Assembly (NCBI RefSeq): GCF_001187505.1
Contig: NZ_CP012150.1
Location: forward strand, 1,054,001 to 1,118,000
Source: Mycolicibacterium goodii
GTDB taxonomy: Bacteria > Actinomycetota > Actinomycetes > Mycobacteriales > Mycobacteriaceae
Reading direction: 5' to 3'
DNA: 64,000 bases
Position numbers and translations under genes: made by a program. Below the pieces are notes generated by a model that had not been told where the DNA came from, searched no databases, and was given only the letters and a program-made list of their open reading frames with translations. Below are positions 53,781-62,677 of this stretch, one piece after another; the first letter of the stretch is position 1; each line of letters starts with the position of its first letter.

Positions 53781-55217
53781 ATGTCCGCTACCGCCACCGG
53801 GACGCCCCAGCCGGGCACCACCGAAAGCCTCGAATCCGACCTGACCGTCATCCCCGAATCGGGCCGGACGACGGATCTGCGCGGACAGTTCTGGATCTGG
53901 GCCGGGGCCAACATCGCCCCGATCAACTGGCTGCTCGGTGCGCTCGGCGTCACGATGGGGCTCGGCCTGTTCGAGACCGTCGCGGTGCTCGCCGTGGGCA
54001 ACGCGATCGGCATGTCGCTGTTCGCCACGTTCGTGGTGATCGGGCAACGCACCGGCGTGACAGGGATGGTGCTGTCGCGGGCCGTGTTCGGCCGGCGCGG
54101 CGCGTACGTACCGGCCGCCGTGCAGGCCCTGGTGTGCATGGGGTGGTGCGCGGTCAACACCTGGATCGTCCTCGACCTCGTGATGGCGCTGCTCGGGCGC
54201 ATCGGCATCGTCGATTCCGACAACGCCTCCGCCGCGCCGCGCATCCTGGTGGCCGCGATCCTGATGGCGATCCAGGTGGCCATCGCGTGGTTCGGCTATC
54301 GCGTCATCGCGACGTTCGAACGCTGGACGGTGCCGCCCACCGTCGTGGTGCTGGTCGCGATGACGCTCGTCGCCTGGTTCGCGCTCGACGTCGACTGGGG
54401 TTACACCGGTGCTCCGACGCTGAGCGCCACCGAGCACATCGCCGCGCTCAGCGCGGTGATGACGGCGATCGGGATCGGTTGGGGTATCACGTGGTTGGGC
54501 TACGCGGCCGACTACTCCCGGTTCGTCTCCACCTCGGTGCCGTCCGGCAAGCTGTTCGCCGTCAGCGCGCTTGGGCAGTTCATCCCGGTGATCTGGCTCG
54601 GTGCGCTCGGCGCGACGCTGGCCACGCTGAGCACGTCCTCGGACCCCGGTGAGATCATCGTCGATGCCTATGGCGCACTGGCGATCCCGGTTCTGCTGCT
54701 GGTCGTCCACGGGCCGCTGGCCACCAACATCCTCAACATCTACACGTGCACGGTGTCCACGCAGGCACTCGACATCCACATCAACCGCCGGGTGCTGAAC
54801 CTGGTGATCGGCGTGGTCGCGATGGCGATCGTGGTGTTGTTCGTGCTCAACGGGGACTTCGCCGCGACCATCGACGCCTGGCTGGTGGGCATCGTGGGGT
54901 GGCTGTCGCCGTGGGCCGCGGTGATGCTGGTGCACTACTTCTTCATCGCCCGCCAGAACGTCGACCCCGAGGCGCTGCTCGCCCCGCCGGAGGCCAAGCT
55001 GCTGTCTGCGGTGCGCCCGACCGCGCTCGCGGCGCTGGCCTTCGGCGTGGTGTGCACGTGGCTGTTCATGTACGGGATGACCCCGCTGCTGCAGGGCCCG
55101 GCCGCGCTTGCGCTCGGCGGCATCGATCTGTCCTGGCTGGCCGGTGGTCTGTCCGCCGGGATCGGCTACCTCGCGCTTGAGGCGATCAGCGCGCGGCGGG
55201 CGACCGTCAGCAGCTGA
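53781..55217 (+). CDS. NCS1-family purine/cytosine permease
   Basis: A 478-aa transporter with about 12 helices: FWIWAGANIAPINWLLGALG (helix 1 motif of NCS1), VLSRAVFGRRGAYVPAAVQA, GIGWGITWLGYAADYSRFV and VSTQALDIHINRRVLN. NCS1 proteins import nucleobases, hydantoins or related compounds with H+ or Na+. Selectivity is not readable. It ends 11 nt inside the converging SDR gene. Confidence 0.88.
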   Translation: MSATATGTPQPGTTESLESDLTVIPESGRTTDLRGQFWIWAGANIAPINWLLGALGVTMGLGLFETVAVLAVGNAIGMSLFATFVVIGQRTGVTGMVLSRAVFGRRGAYVPAAVQALVCMGWCAVNTWIVLDLVMALLGRIGIVDSDNASAAPRILVAAILMAIQVAIAWFGYRVIATFERWTVPPTVVVLVAMTLVAWFALDVDWGYTGAPTLSATEHIAALSAVMTAIGIGWGITWLGYAADYSRFVSTSVPSGKLFAVSALGQFIPVIWLGALGATLATLSTSSDPGEIIVDAYGALAIPVLLLVVHGPLATNILNIYTCTVSTQALDIHINRRVLNLVIGVVAMAIVVLFVLNGDFAATIDAWLVGIVGWLSPWAAVMLVHYFFIARQNVDPEALLAPPEAKLLSAVRPTALAALAFGVVCTWLFMYGMTPLLQGPAALALGGIDLSWLAGGLSAGIGYLALEAISARRATVSS

Positions 55218-56064
55218 GACCCGTGGCGTAATCCGCCCCGTAATCAGCCCCGGCAGCGGTGTCTCGCTGCGCCCTGACCGCGGCCAACCGTGCGGTGAGT
55301 GCCTCGGTGATCAGGTTCCACGCATCGGATCCGAGCACGAGACGCCGCGGCGGATCGTCGGAATCGGCGGCGCGCACGATCGCGGCGACCACGCGTTCGG
55401 GGCTGACGATCATCTCGTCGACCGACAGCGGTTCCGGGTCGGCCGGGCCCCCACGGTAGGGGGCACTCGGCGCCATGCGCGGGGCGGCGTCGAAGAATCC
55501 GGTGCGCACCACGCCCGGTTCGATGAGGGTGGTGCGGATGCCGAACGGCGCGACCTCGGCCGACATGGCTTCGTAGAAGCCCTCGATGCCCCACTTGGTC
55601 ACGTGGTAGAGCGAGAAGCCGGGAAACGCGAGCTGAGCGCCCATGCTCGACATCTGCATCAGCAACCCGCCCCGCTGGTTGCGCAGATGCGGGATCACGG
55701 CCCGGGCCAGTTGGATGGATCCCGTCAGGTTGGTCGCGATGATGTCGTCGATCTGATCGTCGCCGAGATCCTCGGCAGCGGCGAACACCCCGTAACCGGC
55801 GTTGGAAACCACGACGTCGATCCGCTCGTGCGCTTCGAACGCCGCGTCGACCACGTTTCGGACCGCGGCGGTGCCGGTGACATCGAGCGCACGGCGCCAC
55901 AGCCGGTCGCCGTGACGACGGGCCAGCTCGTCGAGTTGTTCGGGCCGCCGCAACGTGGCGGCCACGCGATCGCCGCGCTCCAGAAGGTGCTCGACGAGTT
56001 CGCGGCCCATTCCGCGCGAGGCGCCGGTGATCAACCACGTCTTGATGTCTGTCGTGTGCGTCAT
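55207..56064 (-). CDS. Short-chain dehydrogenase/reductase
   Basis: A 285-aa classical SDR: TGASRGMG near residues 13-20, SNAG in place of NNAG, SSMGAQ and YHVTK with the catalytic Tyr/Lys. C-terminal lid region ends in a low-complexity stretch. ATG 56064 gives a normal family start; the 23 codons upstream belong to the promoter. It is divergent from a LysR regulator and is its likely target. Confidence 0.88.
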   Translation of the reverse strand: MTHTTDIKTWLITGASRGMGRELVEHLLERGDRVAATLRRPEQLDELARRHGDRLWRRALDVTGTAAVRNVVDAAFEAHERIDVVVSNAGYGVFAAAEDLGDDQIDDIIATNLTGSIQLARAVIPHLRNQRGGLLMQMSSMGAQLAFPGFSLYHVTKWGIEGFYEAMSAEVAPFGIRTTLIEPGVVRTGFFDAAPRMAPSAPYRGGPADPEPLSVDEMIVSPERVVAAIVRAADSDDPPRRLVLGSDAWNLITEALTARLAAVRAQRDTAAGADYGADYATGLSC

Positions 56065-56144
56065 GGCTGGTTCAACCACCGGCGGCGAACCGAACAATCC
56101 ATACCGGCCATGAGGGTTTTGAAGACTACCCATACGCTAGACGC

Positions 56145-56162
56145 ATGCCTATCGTGAGGCAT
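56145..56162 (+). promoter_or_regulatory. ATGCCT...AGGCAT palindrome over the LysR start codon
   Basis: A perfect 6-bp inverted repeat with a 6-bp spacer whose right arm covers the first two bases of the LysR ATG. It is well placed for autorepression by the LysR protein and for control of the divergent SDR. Confidence 0.5.
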
Positions 56163-57072
56163 GGCGGAGATGACGTTGGAGGGATTGCGGGTCTGCCGCG
56201 AAGTCGCGCTGCTCGGGTCGTTCACCGCGGCGGCGCATTCGCTGGGCTATTCGCAGCCCGCGATATCCCGGCAGGTCGCCGCGATGGAGGCCGCCGTCGG
56301 CTACTCCCTGTTCGACCGTGAGCCCCGCGGCGTGAGCGTCACCCCCGCGGGGGCGCTCGTCGCCGAGCACGCCGCCCGTGTCCTCAACGGCGTGACGGCG
56401 CTGAGCCGCGATCTCGACGGGCTCGGTGATCGCCTGGCCGGCCGGGTGGCCGTCGGCGCCTTTCCCGCAGCGATGGCGGCGCTCATCCCCCATGCGGTCG
56501 CTCACCTGGCCGTCGCGCACCCGGGCCTGGCCGTCACACTGGCCGAGGAATCCACGCCGGCCCTGCTGCGGGATCTACGCGGCGGGCGGGTGCAGGTCGC
56601 AGTTGTCGGTGTCGGCACGGGTCTGCCCAACTACGACTTCGAGGGTCTGCGGCAACATCCGATCCCTGCAGGTGATCTGTGCGTGGCTGTTCCGGCGGAC
56701 CACCGACTGGCCGGTCGCCGTGCCGTGCCGGTACGTGAGCTCGTCGAGGAGCCGTGGATCGCCGGTGCCGGCTCGGCAGGTGATCCCCAGTTCGCGGCGT
56801 GGCCGACGCTGACCGATCCACTGATCCGTCACCGGGTGCGCAGTTGGCCCGCGCGACTGGGACTGGTGGCCACCGGTTTGGGGATCTGCCTGCTACCGGA
56901 ACTGGCAGTGGCCTCGGTGCCTCACGGTGTGGCCACCGTGGCGGTCGACGATCCGGCGTGGCCGGGACGCCGGACCGTGGCGCTCACCGCGCCCGACCCG
57001 GGCCTGGCAGTGCTTGCTGTGGTGGCCGCCGTGCGGGCGGGCGCCGAGGATCTGCGTCCCGGCGCGACGTGA
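56161..57072 (+). CDS. LysR-family regulator
   Basis: A 303-aa protein with the LysR HTH (LRVCREVALLGSFTAAAHSL and SQPAISRQVAAMEAAVGYSL) and a periplasmic-binding-fold sensor with GRVAVGAFPAAMAALIPHA, RVQVAVVGVGTGLP and GLVATGLGICLLPEL. It probably controls the divergent SDR and itself. The inducer is unknown. Confidence 0.9.
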   Translation: MAEMTLEGLRVCREVALLGSFTAAAHSLGYSQPAISRQVAAMEAAVGYSLFDREPRGVSVTPAGALVAEHAARVLNGVTALSRDLDGLGDRLAGRVAVGAFPAAMAALIPHAVAHLAVAHPGLAVTLAEESTPALLRDLRGGRVQVAVVGVGTGLPNYDFEGLRQHPIPAGDLCVAVPADHRLAGRRAVPVRELVEEPWIAGAGSAGDPQFAAWPTLTDPLIRHRVRSWPARLGLVATGLGICLLPELAVASVPHGVATVAVDDPAWPGRRTVALTAPDPGLAVLAVVAAVRAGAEDLRPGAT

Positions 57073-57158
57073 GCCGGACGCCACAAGGGCCAGCAGATGG
57101 CGCTGCGCTCACCGGCTTTCGATCGCGCGGCCGTCGGATACCGAGTTCGGTTGGCTGA

Positions 57159-57284
57159 CCGTCGACTTCCAGCACCGCCGAAGGCCTGTTGATGTACCTG
57201 GCGCCAGAGGAGTCGATGGGTCTGATCAAGCAGTGCGCCAAACGATTTGCGGGCGGCCTGACCAGGGTCGACCGCCCGTTCTGA
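57159..57284 (+). pseudogene. Possible remnant of a TcmP/LCM-type O-methyltransferase
   Basis: An open segment after a stop at 57156-57158 encodes STAEGLLMYLAPEESMGLIK then QCAKRFAGG, similar to the AEGLLMYL motif of leucine-carboxyl-methyltransferase-like enzymes. Other frames just upstream give DTEFGWLTVDFQ, so one or more frameshifts may separate the pieces. No start or complete domain exists. A chance reading cannot be excluded. Confidence 0.35.
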
Positions 57285-57290
57285 GACCGA

Positions 57291-57307
57291 ACCGTAATGC
57301 TTACGGT
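57291..57307 (+). promoter_or_regulatory. Palindrome ACCGTAA-TGC-TTACGGT before the SDR
   Basis: A perfect 7-bp inverted repeat, 26 nt before the SDR ATG, with a partly related GTATACGGT at 57318-57326. It looks like a TetR-type operator for the SDR gene. Confidence 0.5.
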
Positions 57308-57332
57308 GGAGCACTGCGTATACGGTCTGGGT

Positions 57333-58172
57333 ATGCGCAGAGTGTCGGTGATCACCGGTGGTGCCGGTGGTATGGGTGTGGCCACGGCCAAGCTCGTCGG
57401 TAAGGAGCACGCGGTCGTCCTCTGCGACGTCCGGCAGGACCGGCTGGACGCAGCGACGGCGACGCTGCAGGAAATCGGGATCACCCCGACCGTCGTCAAC
57501 TGCGACGTCACCGACCGGCACGCGGTGAACCGGTTGTTCGCGACCGCTGCCGGGCTGGGCAGCCTCGCGTCGGTGATCCACACCGCCGGGGTGAGCCCCA
57601 GCATGGGCGACGCCGAGTACATCATCCGGACCAACGCCCTCGGCACGGCCACCATCAACGAGGCGTTCTATGCGGCGGCACCCCGGGGCTCGGCGATCGT
57701 CAACGTCGCATCCATGGCCGCGCACATGCTGCCCGAGGAGATGATCCCGACCAGCGTGTTCCCGCAGGCCATGCACGCCCCGGACGCGTTCCTCAAGGAC
57801 ATGCTCGCGGCCTGCGAGATCGTCGCCGAGGAGGCCCGGCCGGGTGTTGCCTACGGGCTGAGCAAGAGCTTCGTCCGCTGGTACAGCTCGGCGCAGGCCG
57901 AACGGTTCAACGGCCGCGGGCTGCGGATCGTGTCGGTGTCGCCGGGGTCGGTCGACACCGAGATGGGCCGGCTCGAGGAGAAGACCGGGGCGGGCGCGGT
58001 GGTCGCCGACGCCGCGGTGCCGCGCTGGGGCACGCCCGAGGAGATGGCGGAGCTGTTCGCGTTCTGCGCCGGCGACCGGGCCGGCTACCTCACCGGCACC
58101 GACATCCTCATCGACGGCGGGGTCGTCGCGTCGATGCGGGAACGCGCGCGGGTCGCGGCCGAGGAGGGCTGA
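57333..58172 (+). CDS. Short-chain dehydrogenase/reductase with a long substrate loop
   Basis: A 279-aa SDR: TGGAGGMG near residues 8-15, CDVTDR, HTAGVSPSMGDAEY, VASMAAHM and the catalytic YGLSK near 181. An insertion of about 30 residues between the Ser and Tyr motifs (PTSVFPQAMHAPDAFLKDML) resembles mycobacterial SDRs acting on bulky hydrophobic alcohols. ATG 57333 starts right at the cofactor fold. It is preceded by a palindrome and is not clearly in an operon. Confidence 0.85.
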   Translation: MRRVSVITGGAGGMGVATAKLVGKEHAVVLCDVRQDRLDAATATLQEIGITPTVVNCDVTDRHAVNRLFATAAGLGSLASVIHTAGVSPSMGDAEYIIRTNALGTATINEAFYAAAPRGSAIVNVASMAAHMLPEEMIPTSVFPQAMHAPDAFLKDMLAACEIVAEEARPGVAYGLSKSFVRWYSSAQAERFNGRGLRIVSVSPGSVDTEMGRLEEKTGAGAVVADAAVPRWGTPEEMAELFAFCAGDRAGYLTGTDILIDGGVVASMRERARVAAEEG

Positions 58173-58180
58173 ATTCGGTT

Positions 58181-58936
58181 CTACTCGTGCCGCAGGATCA
58201 GCAGTTCCCCGGTCAGACCGCCGTCGCCGAGCAGATCCCCGATCTTGCCGCTCTGTTCCTCGGCCAGCTGCCATGCCCGTTTGTGGCCGTACCGGTCGGC
58301 AAGTGCCTCGTCGACCGCCGCGACCCGCTCGTTCCAACCGTCCGGGATGGCGGGCAGGTCCGCGGTGCACAACTGCTGTTCGACGATCAGGTGCGCGGCG
58401 TCCACCAGCTGGGTGAGCCGCTCGGGCGTGGGAAAGTGGTTGCCGTCGAACTCTTCTCGCGGGATCTCGCGGTGTGCGACAAAAGCCAGCAGACCGATGC
58501 GGCCGCCGGGACGCACCACCCGGTGTAGTTCTTGCAGCAGACCCAACTGGTTCGGCGTCGTGCACAGCACGCCCAGGCACCATGCGGCGTCGAAACCGTT
58601 GTCGGCCAGCGGCAGCGCGGCCGCCTGCGCCTGCAACACCGGATGTCCGAACAGCGTGTGCGCGGCCCGGCAGGCTCCGGCCTCGGGCTCCACCAGCACC
58701 GGATGTACCGAGACCGCCTGCGCCGCATAGGCAGCGGGACCACCGACACCGGCGCCGCAGTCCAGCAACCGCAGCCCGGCCGCGAGTTCCGTGTGCTCGA
58801 TGAGCCAGTCGAGCGCCGCGGGGCTGCCGCTGCCGCGACAGCCCGCCGGAATGTGGTAGTCCGGCCCGAGGTCGGCGGCCACCTTCGCGGTCCACTCCGC
58901 GACGGTGTCGAACTCGGCTTCCATGGCTTCGCTCAC
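58181..58936 (-). CDS. SAM-dependent methyltransferase coupled to an MTHFR-like gene
   Basis: A 251-aa class I methyltransferase: LRLLDCGAGVGGPAAYAA (SAM site), VLVEPEAGACRAAHTLFG, ALPLADNGFDAAWCLGVLCT and LHRVVRPGGRIGLLAFV. GTG 58936 has GGGGAGG 5 nt ahead and overlaps the preceding MTHFR-like stop (GTGA). The methyl acceptor is unknown; coupling to a folate enzyme suggests C1-linked metabolism. Confidence 0.85.
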   Translation of the reverse strand: MSEAMEAEFDTVAEWTAKVAADLGPDYHIPAGCRGSGSPAALDWLIEHTELAAGLRLLDCGAGVGGPAAYAAQAVSVHPVLVEPEAGACRAAHTLFGHPVLQAQAAALPLADNGFDAAWCLGVLCTTPNQLGLLQELHRVVRPGGRIGLLAFVAHREIPREEFDGNHFPTPERLTQLVDAAHLIVEQQLCTADLPAIPDGWNERVAAVDEALADRYGHKRAWQLAEEQSGKIGDLLGDGGLTGELLILRHE

Positions 58937-59952
58937 GGTGCCTCCCCTCGGGCCTTTGCGATACGTAGATTCTTGATCCTCCGACCGACCTCTGCCTTGA
59001 TTTCGGCGCCGACGCGCGTGCCGGAGGACGACGCGGATCCGGAGAGGTTGACGCCCTCGACGCCGTCGATCGACAGCAGGGCGTGGGCCTCGTCCACTGC
59101 GGCTTCGATCCCGGATTCCACCGGGTCCGCGGCACCCAGCACCCGTTCGGTGACCACCGGGTCGAGTTCCAGGCCCGGCAGTCCCTGCAGCACGGCCGCG
59201 GACACCGAGTCGGTGAACACCGCGACCGCGGCGATCACCGGAATCGTCAGCCCTTCGGACCGGGCGGACTCCGCGAACCGGGCGACGGTCTGCGGGTGCG
59301 GCACGTGGTTCAGCACGGCGATGCCGGCACCGGCCTTCTGTTTCTCCACCAGGCGGCGAGGCCGCGCGGGCACGGGCGGGGCGGTCGGGGTCTCAGGCAC
59401 GGCCGCGACCATGTCGAGTGCTGCAGCCAGCGCCACCAGGCGGGGACCGTCGAGATCGAACGTCTGCGTGACGTCGGGGCGCACGTCGTAGCCGCGGCCG
59501 TCGCCGGTCACGCACATCACGGTGTTCAGGCCGATGCTCCGAAGGCCTCGCAGTTCCTGTTCGAGCACCACCCGGTTGCGGTCGCGGCACGACAGGGTGA
59601 TCCACGGGGCGACGTCGGATTCCGACAGCGCGTCGAGCAGGATCCGCCCCATCAGGGTGGGCGGGAAGTCCGGTTTGTTCTGGTGCTCGCCGACCAGCAC
59701 GGCGTCACAGGACCCGGCGAGGATGTCGGCCGTTCTGACCACGTCGGCCTCGTCGAACGGGGCGCAACTGAAATCGGTGAGCACCAGCGGGGCGCCCACC
59801 GGGGTCGGTGTTGCCAACGGCCCGTCCCAGGACACGACGTCATCGAATACGCAGTCCCCGGAACGCATTTCACACTGCCCATCGGGACGTACCCCGCCGC
59901 ACGGCCCGTAAGTCATCCGCTTCGGGCACGCATTCGCCCCCGAAGGCCTCAC
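58933..59952 (-). CDS. Methylenetetrahydrofolate reductase-like protein with N-terminal Cys domain
   Basis: A 339-aa protein. The N-terminus ACPKRMTYGPCGG with DGQCE and DCVF is the Cys-rich MTHFR C-terminal-type (PF12225-like) module, here placed first; the rest is a MetF barrel (LVLTDFSCAPFDEADVVRTA, GLNTVMCVTGDGRGYDV and IPVIAAVAVFTDSVSAAVL). The CxxGPCGG module binds metal in homologues and is linked to non-canonical partners. This architecture differs from the other reductase at 24361. GTG 59952 overlaps the DUF4235 stop (GTGA). Confidence 0.75.
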   Translation of the reverse strand: MRPSGANACPKRMTYGPCGGVRPDGQCEMRSGDCVFDDVVSWDGPLATPTPVGAPLVLTDFSCAPFDEADVVRTADILAGSCDAVLVGEHQNKPDFPPTLMGRILLDALSESDVAPWITLSCRDRNRVVLEQELRGLRSIGLNTVMCVTGDGRGYDVRPDVTQTFDLDGPRLVALAAALDMVAAVPETPTAPPVPARPRRLVEKQKAGAGIAVLNHVPHPQTVARFAESARSEGLTIPVIAAVAVFTDSVSAAVLQGLPGLELDPVVTERVLGAADPVESGIEAAVDEAHALLSIDGVEGVNLSGSASSSGTRVGAEIKAEVGRRIKNLRIAKARGEAP

Positions 59953-60224
59953 GCGTTGTCGAGCTCCTCGTCGGTGATCGCCTGGAAGCCCTTGGCCTGG
60001 GCACGGGCCAGCCCGGCACGGATCACACCGACGATCAGGCCGTGGATTGCCGCGGCGATGATGGCTTCGCGCGTCGACCGTGACAGATCTTCCGGCTCGG
60101 GAGGTTCCTGATCGGTCCGGCTGACCCGTTGCCAGATCTCGCTGAACACCTTGCCCGCCAGCAACCCGCCGGCGACACTGATCGCCATCGACAATGGCTT
60201 GTAGATCGCTTGGGACGTACTCAC
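59949..60224 (-). CDS. DUF4235-family small membrane protein
   Basis: A 91-aa protein with N-terminal helix (IYKPLSMAISVAGGLLAG) followed by KVFSEIWQRVS, and a second hydrophobic segment AIIAAAIHGLIVGVIRAG, as in DUF4235. Function unknown; such proteins are widespread in actinobacteria. It is the first gene of the three-gene MTHFR-like operon, overlapping the next start by 4 nt. Confidence 0.75.
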   Translation of the reverse strand: MSTSQAIYKPLSMAISVAGGLLAGKVFSEIWQRVSRTDQEPPEPEDLSRSTREAIIAAAIHGLIVGVIRAGLARAQAKGFQAITDEELDNA

Positions 60225-60278
60225 CAGAGAGAAGTTCCCCCGGGCAGGTTGTTCAAACCCTCGTCTCGTCGCCCGTCG

Positions 60279-61274
60279 TCATGATGGCGCGATCCGCACC
60301 ACGACTTTTCCGTGAGACGTGCCATTCTCGACGGCGTCGTATGCCGCCTCCAGGTTCTCGAAGGTGAAGGCCCGCTCATCCAGACGCGGCACCAACCGGC
60401 CCGCATCGGCCAGCCGCGCCGCCTGCCGGAGCACCCGACCATGGTGGGCACGCCGGTGGCCGCTCAGCAACGGCTGGAGTGTGAACACTCCGGAGTAGGT
60501 GCCGCCACGAAAAGACAACGGGGCCAGGCTGTGCGTTCCCCAACCCAGTGCGCTGACCACATGGCCGGTGTCGTACCGGACGGCGGTGAACGAAGCGTCG
60601 AGCGTTACTCCGCCCACGGTGTCGAACACGACGTCGAATCCCGCACCACCGGTGTATTTCTGCACATAGTCCTCGACACGGGTCGAGGTGTAGTCGATGG
60701 CGACCGCGCCGGCAGCGGTGATCGCCGCCTGGCTGGCCGGACCACCTGTCGCATACACCTGCGCGCCGCGCGACCGCGCAAGTTGCACCGCGATGCACCC
60801 CACCCCTCCGGCGCCGCCGTGTACCAGGACCTGAGCACCGTCATCGAGATGAGCACGATCGACGAGGGCCTCCCACGCCGTGATGAACGCCAGCGGGAGT
60901 GCTGCGGCCTGGACCATCGACAGGGACCGGGGTTTCGGCGCGATCAGCGCGGCGTCGACGGTGACGTACTCGGCGAGGGTCCCCTGCAGCACGCCCACAC
61001 CACCCACCATTCCGAAAACCTCATCCCCATCGCGGAACTCGGTCACGCCTTCCCCGACCGACACCACGACACCGGCCATGTCGATCCCCAGGATCGCGGG
61101 TGGGGTGACCCGTGCGTGCGCAGCCTGACCCCGTCGGATCTTGGTGTCCAGCGGGTTGACTCCGCTGGAGACGACTTGCACCAGCACCTCGCCGGGCGCC
61201 GGAGAGGGTATGGCGATTTCCCGGATCTCCAAGGGATCCCCCGGCGCCGTGAACACCGCTGCTTTCATGGACAT
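60279..61274 (-). CDS. Quinone oxidoreductase-like medium-chain reductase (zinc-free)
   Basis: A 331-aa MDR protein: MKAAVFTAPGDPLEIREIAI, ILGIDMAGVVVSVGEGVTEF, VLVHGGAGGVGCIAVQLARS (NADPH fold) and the ending HGKVVVRIAP. No zinc-ligand Cys is present, so it belongs with NADPH:quinone reductases acting on electrophilic carbonyls. ATG 61274 has AGGCAGG upstream. It diverges from the ABC importer with a palindrome between them. Confidence 0.88.
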   Translation of the reverse strand: MSMKAAVFTAPGDPLEIREIAIPSPAPGEVLVQVVSSGVNPLDTKIRRGQAAHARVTPPAILGIDMAGVVVSVGEGVTEFRDGDEVFGMVGGVGVLQGTLAEYVTVDAALIAPKPRSLSMVQAAALPLAFITAWEALVDRAHLDDGAQVLVHGGAGGVGCIAVQLARSRGAQVYATGGPASQAAITAAGAVAIDYTSTRVEDYVQKYTGGAGFDVVFDTVGGVTLDASFTAVRYDTGHVVSALGWGTHSLAPLSFRGGTYSGVFTLQPLLSGHRRAHHGRVLRQAARLADAGRLVPRLDERAFTFENLEAAYDAVENGTSHGKVVVRIAPS

Positions 61275-61402
61275 GGGCCTGCCTTCCAGCTGGACGGGGT
61301 AGGTAACACCGGTCAGTGCCTCGGACATTCCCACCGAACCCGATGTTCCACGGCAGTGGGGCGCCCAGATCGTCGCGCGAACCGCCGAAACCCCGGCCCA
61401 AA

Positions 61403-61416
61403 TTGGTCTATACCAA
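61403..61416. promoter_or_regulatory. TTGGT-CTAT-ACCAA operator (HutC/PhnF type)
   Basis: A perfect palindromic site; its core TGGTCTATACCA is the exact reverse complement of TGGTATAGACCA, which is recalled as the PhnF operator of M. smegmatis phnDCE, and fits the yGTMTAKACNy HutC-subfamily GntR consensus. It lies 129 nt before the divergent reductase start and 122 nt before the importer lipoprotein, so a GntR regulator probably controls one or both. Confidence 0.65.
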
Positions 61417-61537
61417 AGTTTCACCTTCTGTTACTCCCTCGCACACTCCGCGGACAAGGCGACGTCGCGGTCCCCGGAGAAGGTCGCAGCATGGCGCGGC
61501 TGCATCAGCAGGCGCCGCGGACCTCAGGAGGACAAAG

Positions 61538-62677
61538 GTGCGTCAACAGACATGGTCACGCCGGCTGGCGATCGCCGGGCTGGCCGCGATCACGCTGCCG
61601 CTCGCGGCATGTGGCGGATCGGCGGGCGGCGCGGCGGTCGATGCGTCGTCACCGCCGGACATCAACGCCGCCAAGGAACAGGCCAAGCAGTTCCGGACCG
61701 CGGGCATGCCCGACGACTGGATCAACTTCGGCGAGTTCTACCAGTCGGTGTGCGACACATACAAGCTGGGCTGCAACGGTTTTGCCGTACAGGGCGTCAA
61801 CCGCGTCGACACCGACATGAGCTCGGCCGAGGAGATCGCGGCGTTCAAGAACGAGACCACCAATGCGCCGATGTGCTCGGACATCGGTATCGCGTTCGGT
61901 CAGGTCGCCGAGGCCGAAGGCGTCCTGCTGCCCTACACCCCGGCCGCCGCGGCCGATCTGCCCGCCGCCTACAAGGCCGCCGACGGTGGGTGGGTCGCGA
62001 CCGCCGTCGGCGTCATTTCGATCATGACCAACACCGACGTCATCCCCAACCCGCCCCGATCCTTCGCCGATCTGCTCAAACCGGAATACAAAGGCAAGGT
62101 CTCGATTTCGAACCCGGTCACCTCGGGCACCGGACAGGCGACGGTGTTCTCCACCGCGGCGGCGCTGTCGAAGAACAAGGGGCAGTTCGACCTCGACGCC
62201 GCCATGGACTACTGGGCCGAGTTCTACAAGCTCGGTCAGCGCAACGAGGCGGAGTTCTCGGCGGCCTCGTTCGAGCGCGGCGAGACCCCCATCCGGCTCG
62301 CGTACGACTTCGTCAACATCCAGACCGCGAACCTGGTGAAGGACAAGGGCATCCGCACCGAGAACGTGATCCCGTCCGAGGGCGGTGTGTGGCAACCCTC
62401 GGCGACGATGTGCAACAAGAAGACCGAGGATCCCGACCTGGCGAAACTCGTCCTCGACCACACCCTTTCGAAGGAAGGGCAGCTGACCTTCGCCAAGGTG
62501 GGCGCTCGCCCGGTGCTCTACACCCTGGGCAAGCTCGACGTGCCCGCCGAGCTGAAGGCCAACTGGCTGCCGGAAAGCCAGTACGCCAATGTCATCCAGT
62601 ACCCCGATGACACGTGGCCGGATCCCTCGGTGGTCGCCGACCGCTGGGAGAACGACGTCCTCACCGCGGGCGGATGA
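61538..62677 (+). CDS. ABC importer substrate-binding lipoprotein (spermidine/phosphonate/iron-like cluster)
   Basis: A 379-aa extracellular lipoprotein: signal and lipobox LPLAAC (Cys25), then INFGEFYQSVCDTYKLGC, MCSDIGIAFGQVAEAEGV, VISIMTNTDVIPNPPRSFADLL and KVSISNPVTSGTGQATVF, the fold of binding proteins for polyamines, Fe3+ or 2-aminoethylphosphonate. AGGAGG is 6 nt before GTG 61538. Its operator, seen upstream, favours a phosphonate- or GntR-controlled ligand, but this is inference. Confidence 0.85.
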   Translation: MRQQTWSRRLAIAGLAAITLPLAACGGSAGGAAVDASSPPDINAAKEQAKQFRTAGMPDDWINFGEFYQSVCDTYKLGCNGFAVQGVNRVDTDMSSAEEIAAFKNETTNAPMCSDIGIAFGQVAEAEGVLLPYTPAAAADLPAAYKAADGGWVATAVGVISIMTNTDVIPNPPRSFADLLKPEYKGKVSISNPVTSGTGQATVFSTAAALSKNKGQFDLDAAMDYWAEFYKLGQRNEAEFSAASFERGETPIRLAYDFVNIQTANLVKDKGIRTENVIPSEGGVWQPSATMCNKKTEDPDLAKLVLDHTLSKEGQLTFAKVGARPVLYTLGKLDVPAELKANWLPESQYANVIQYPDDTWPDPSVVADRWENDVLTAGG

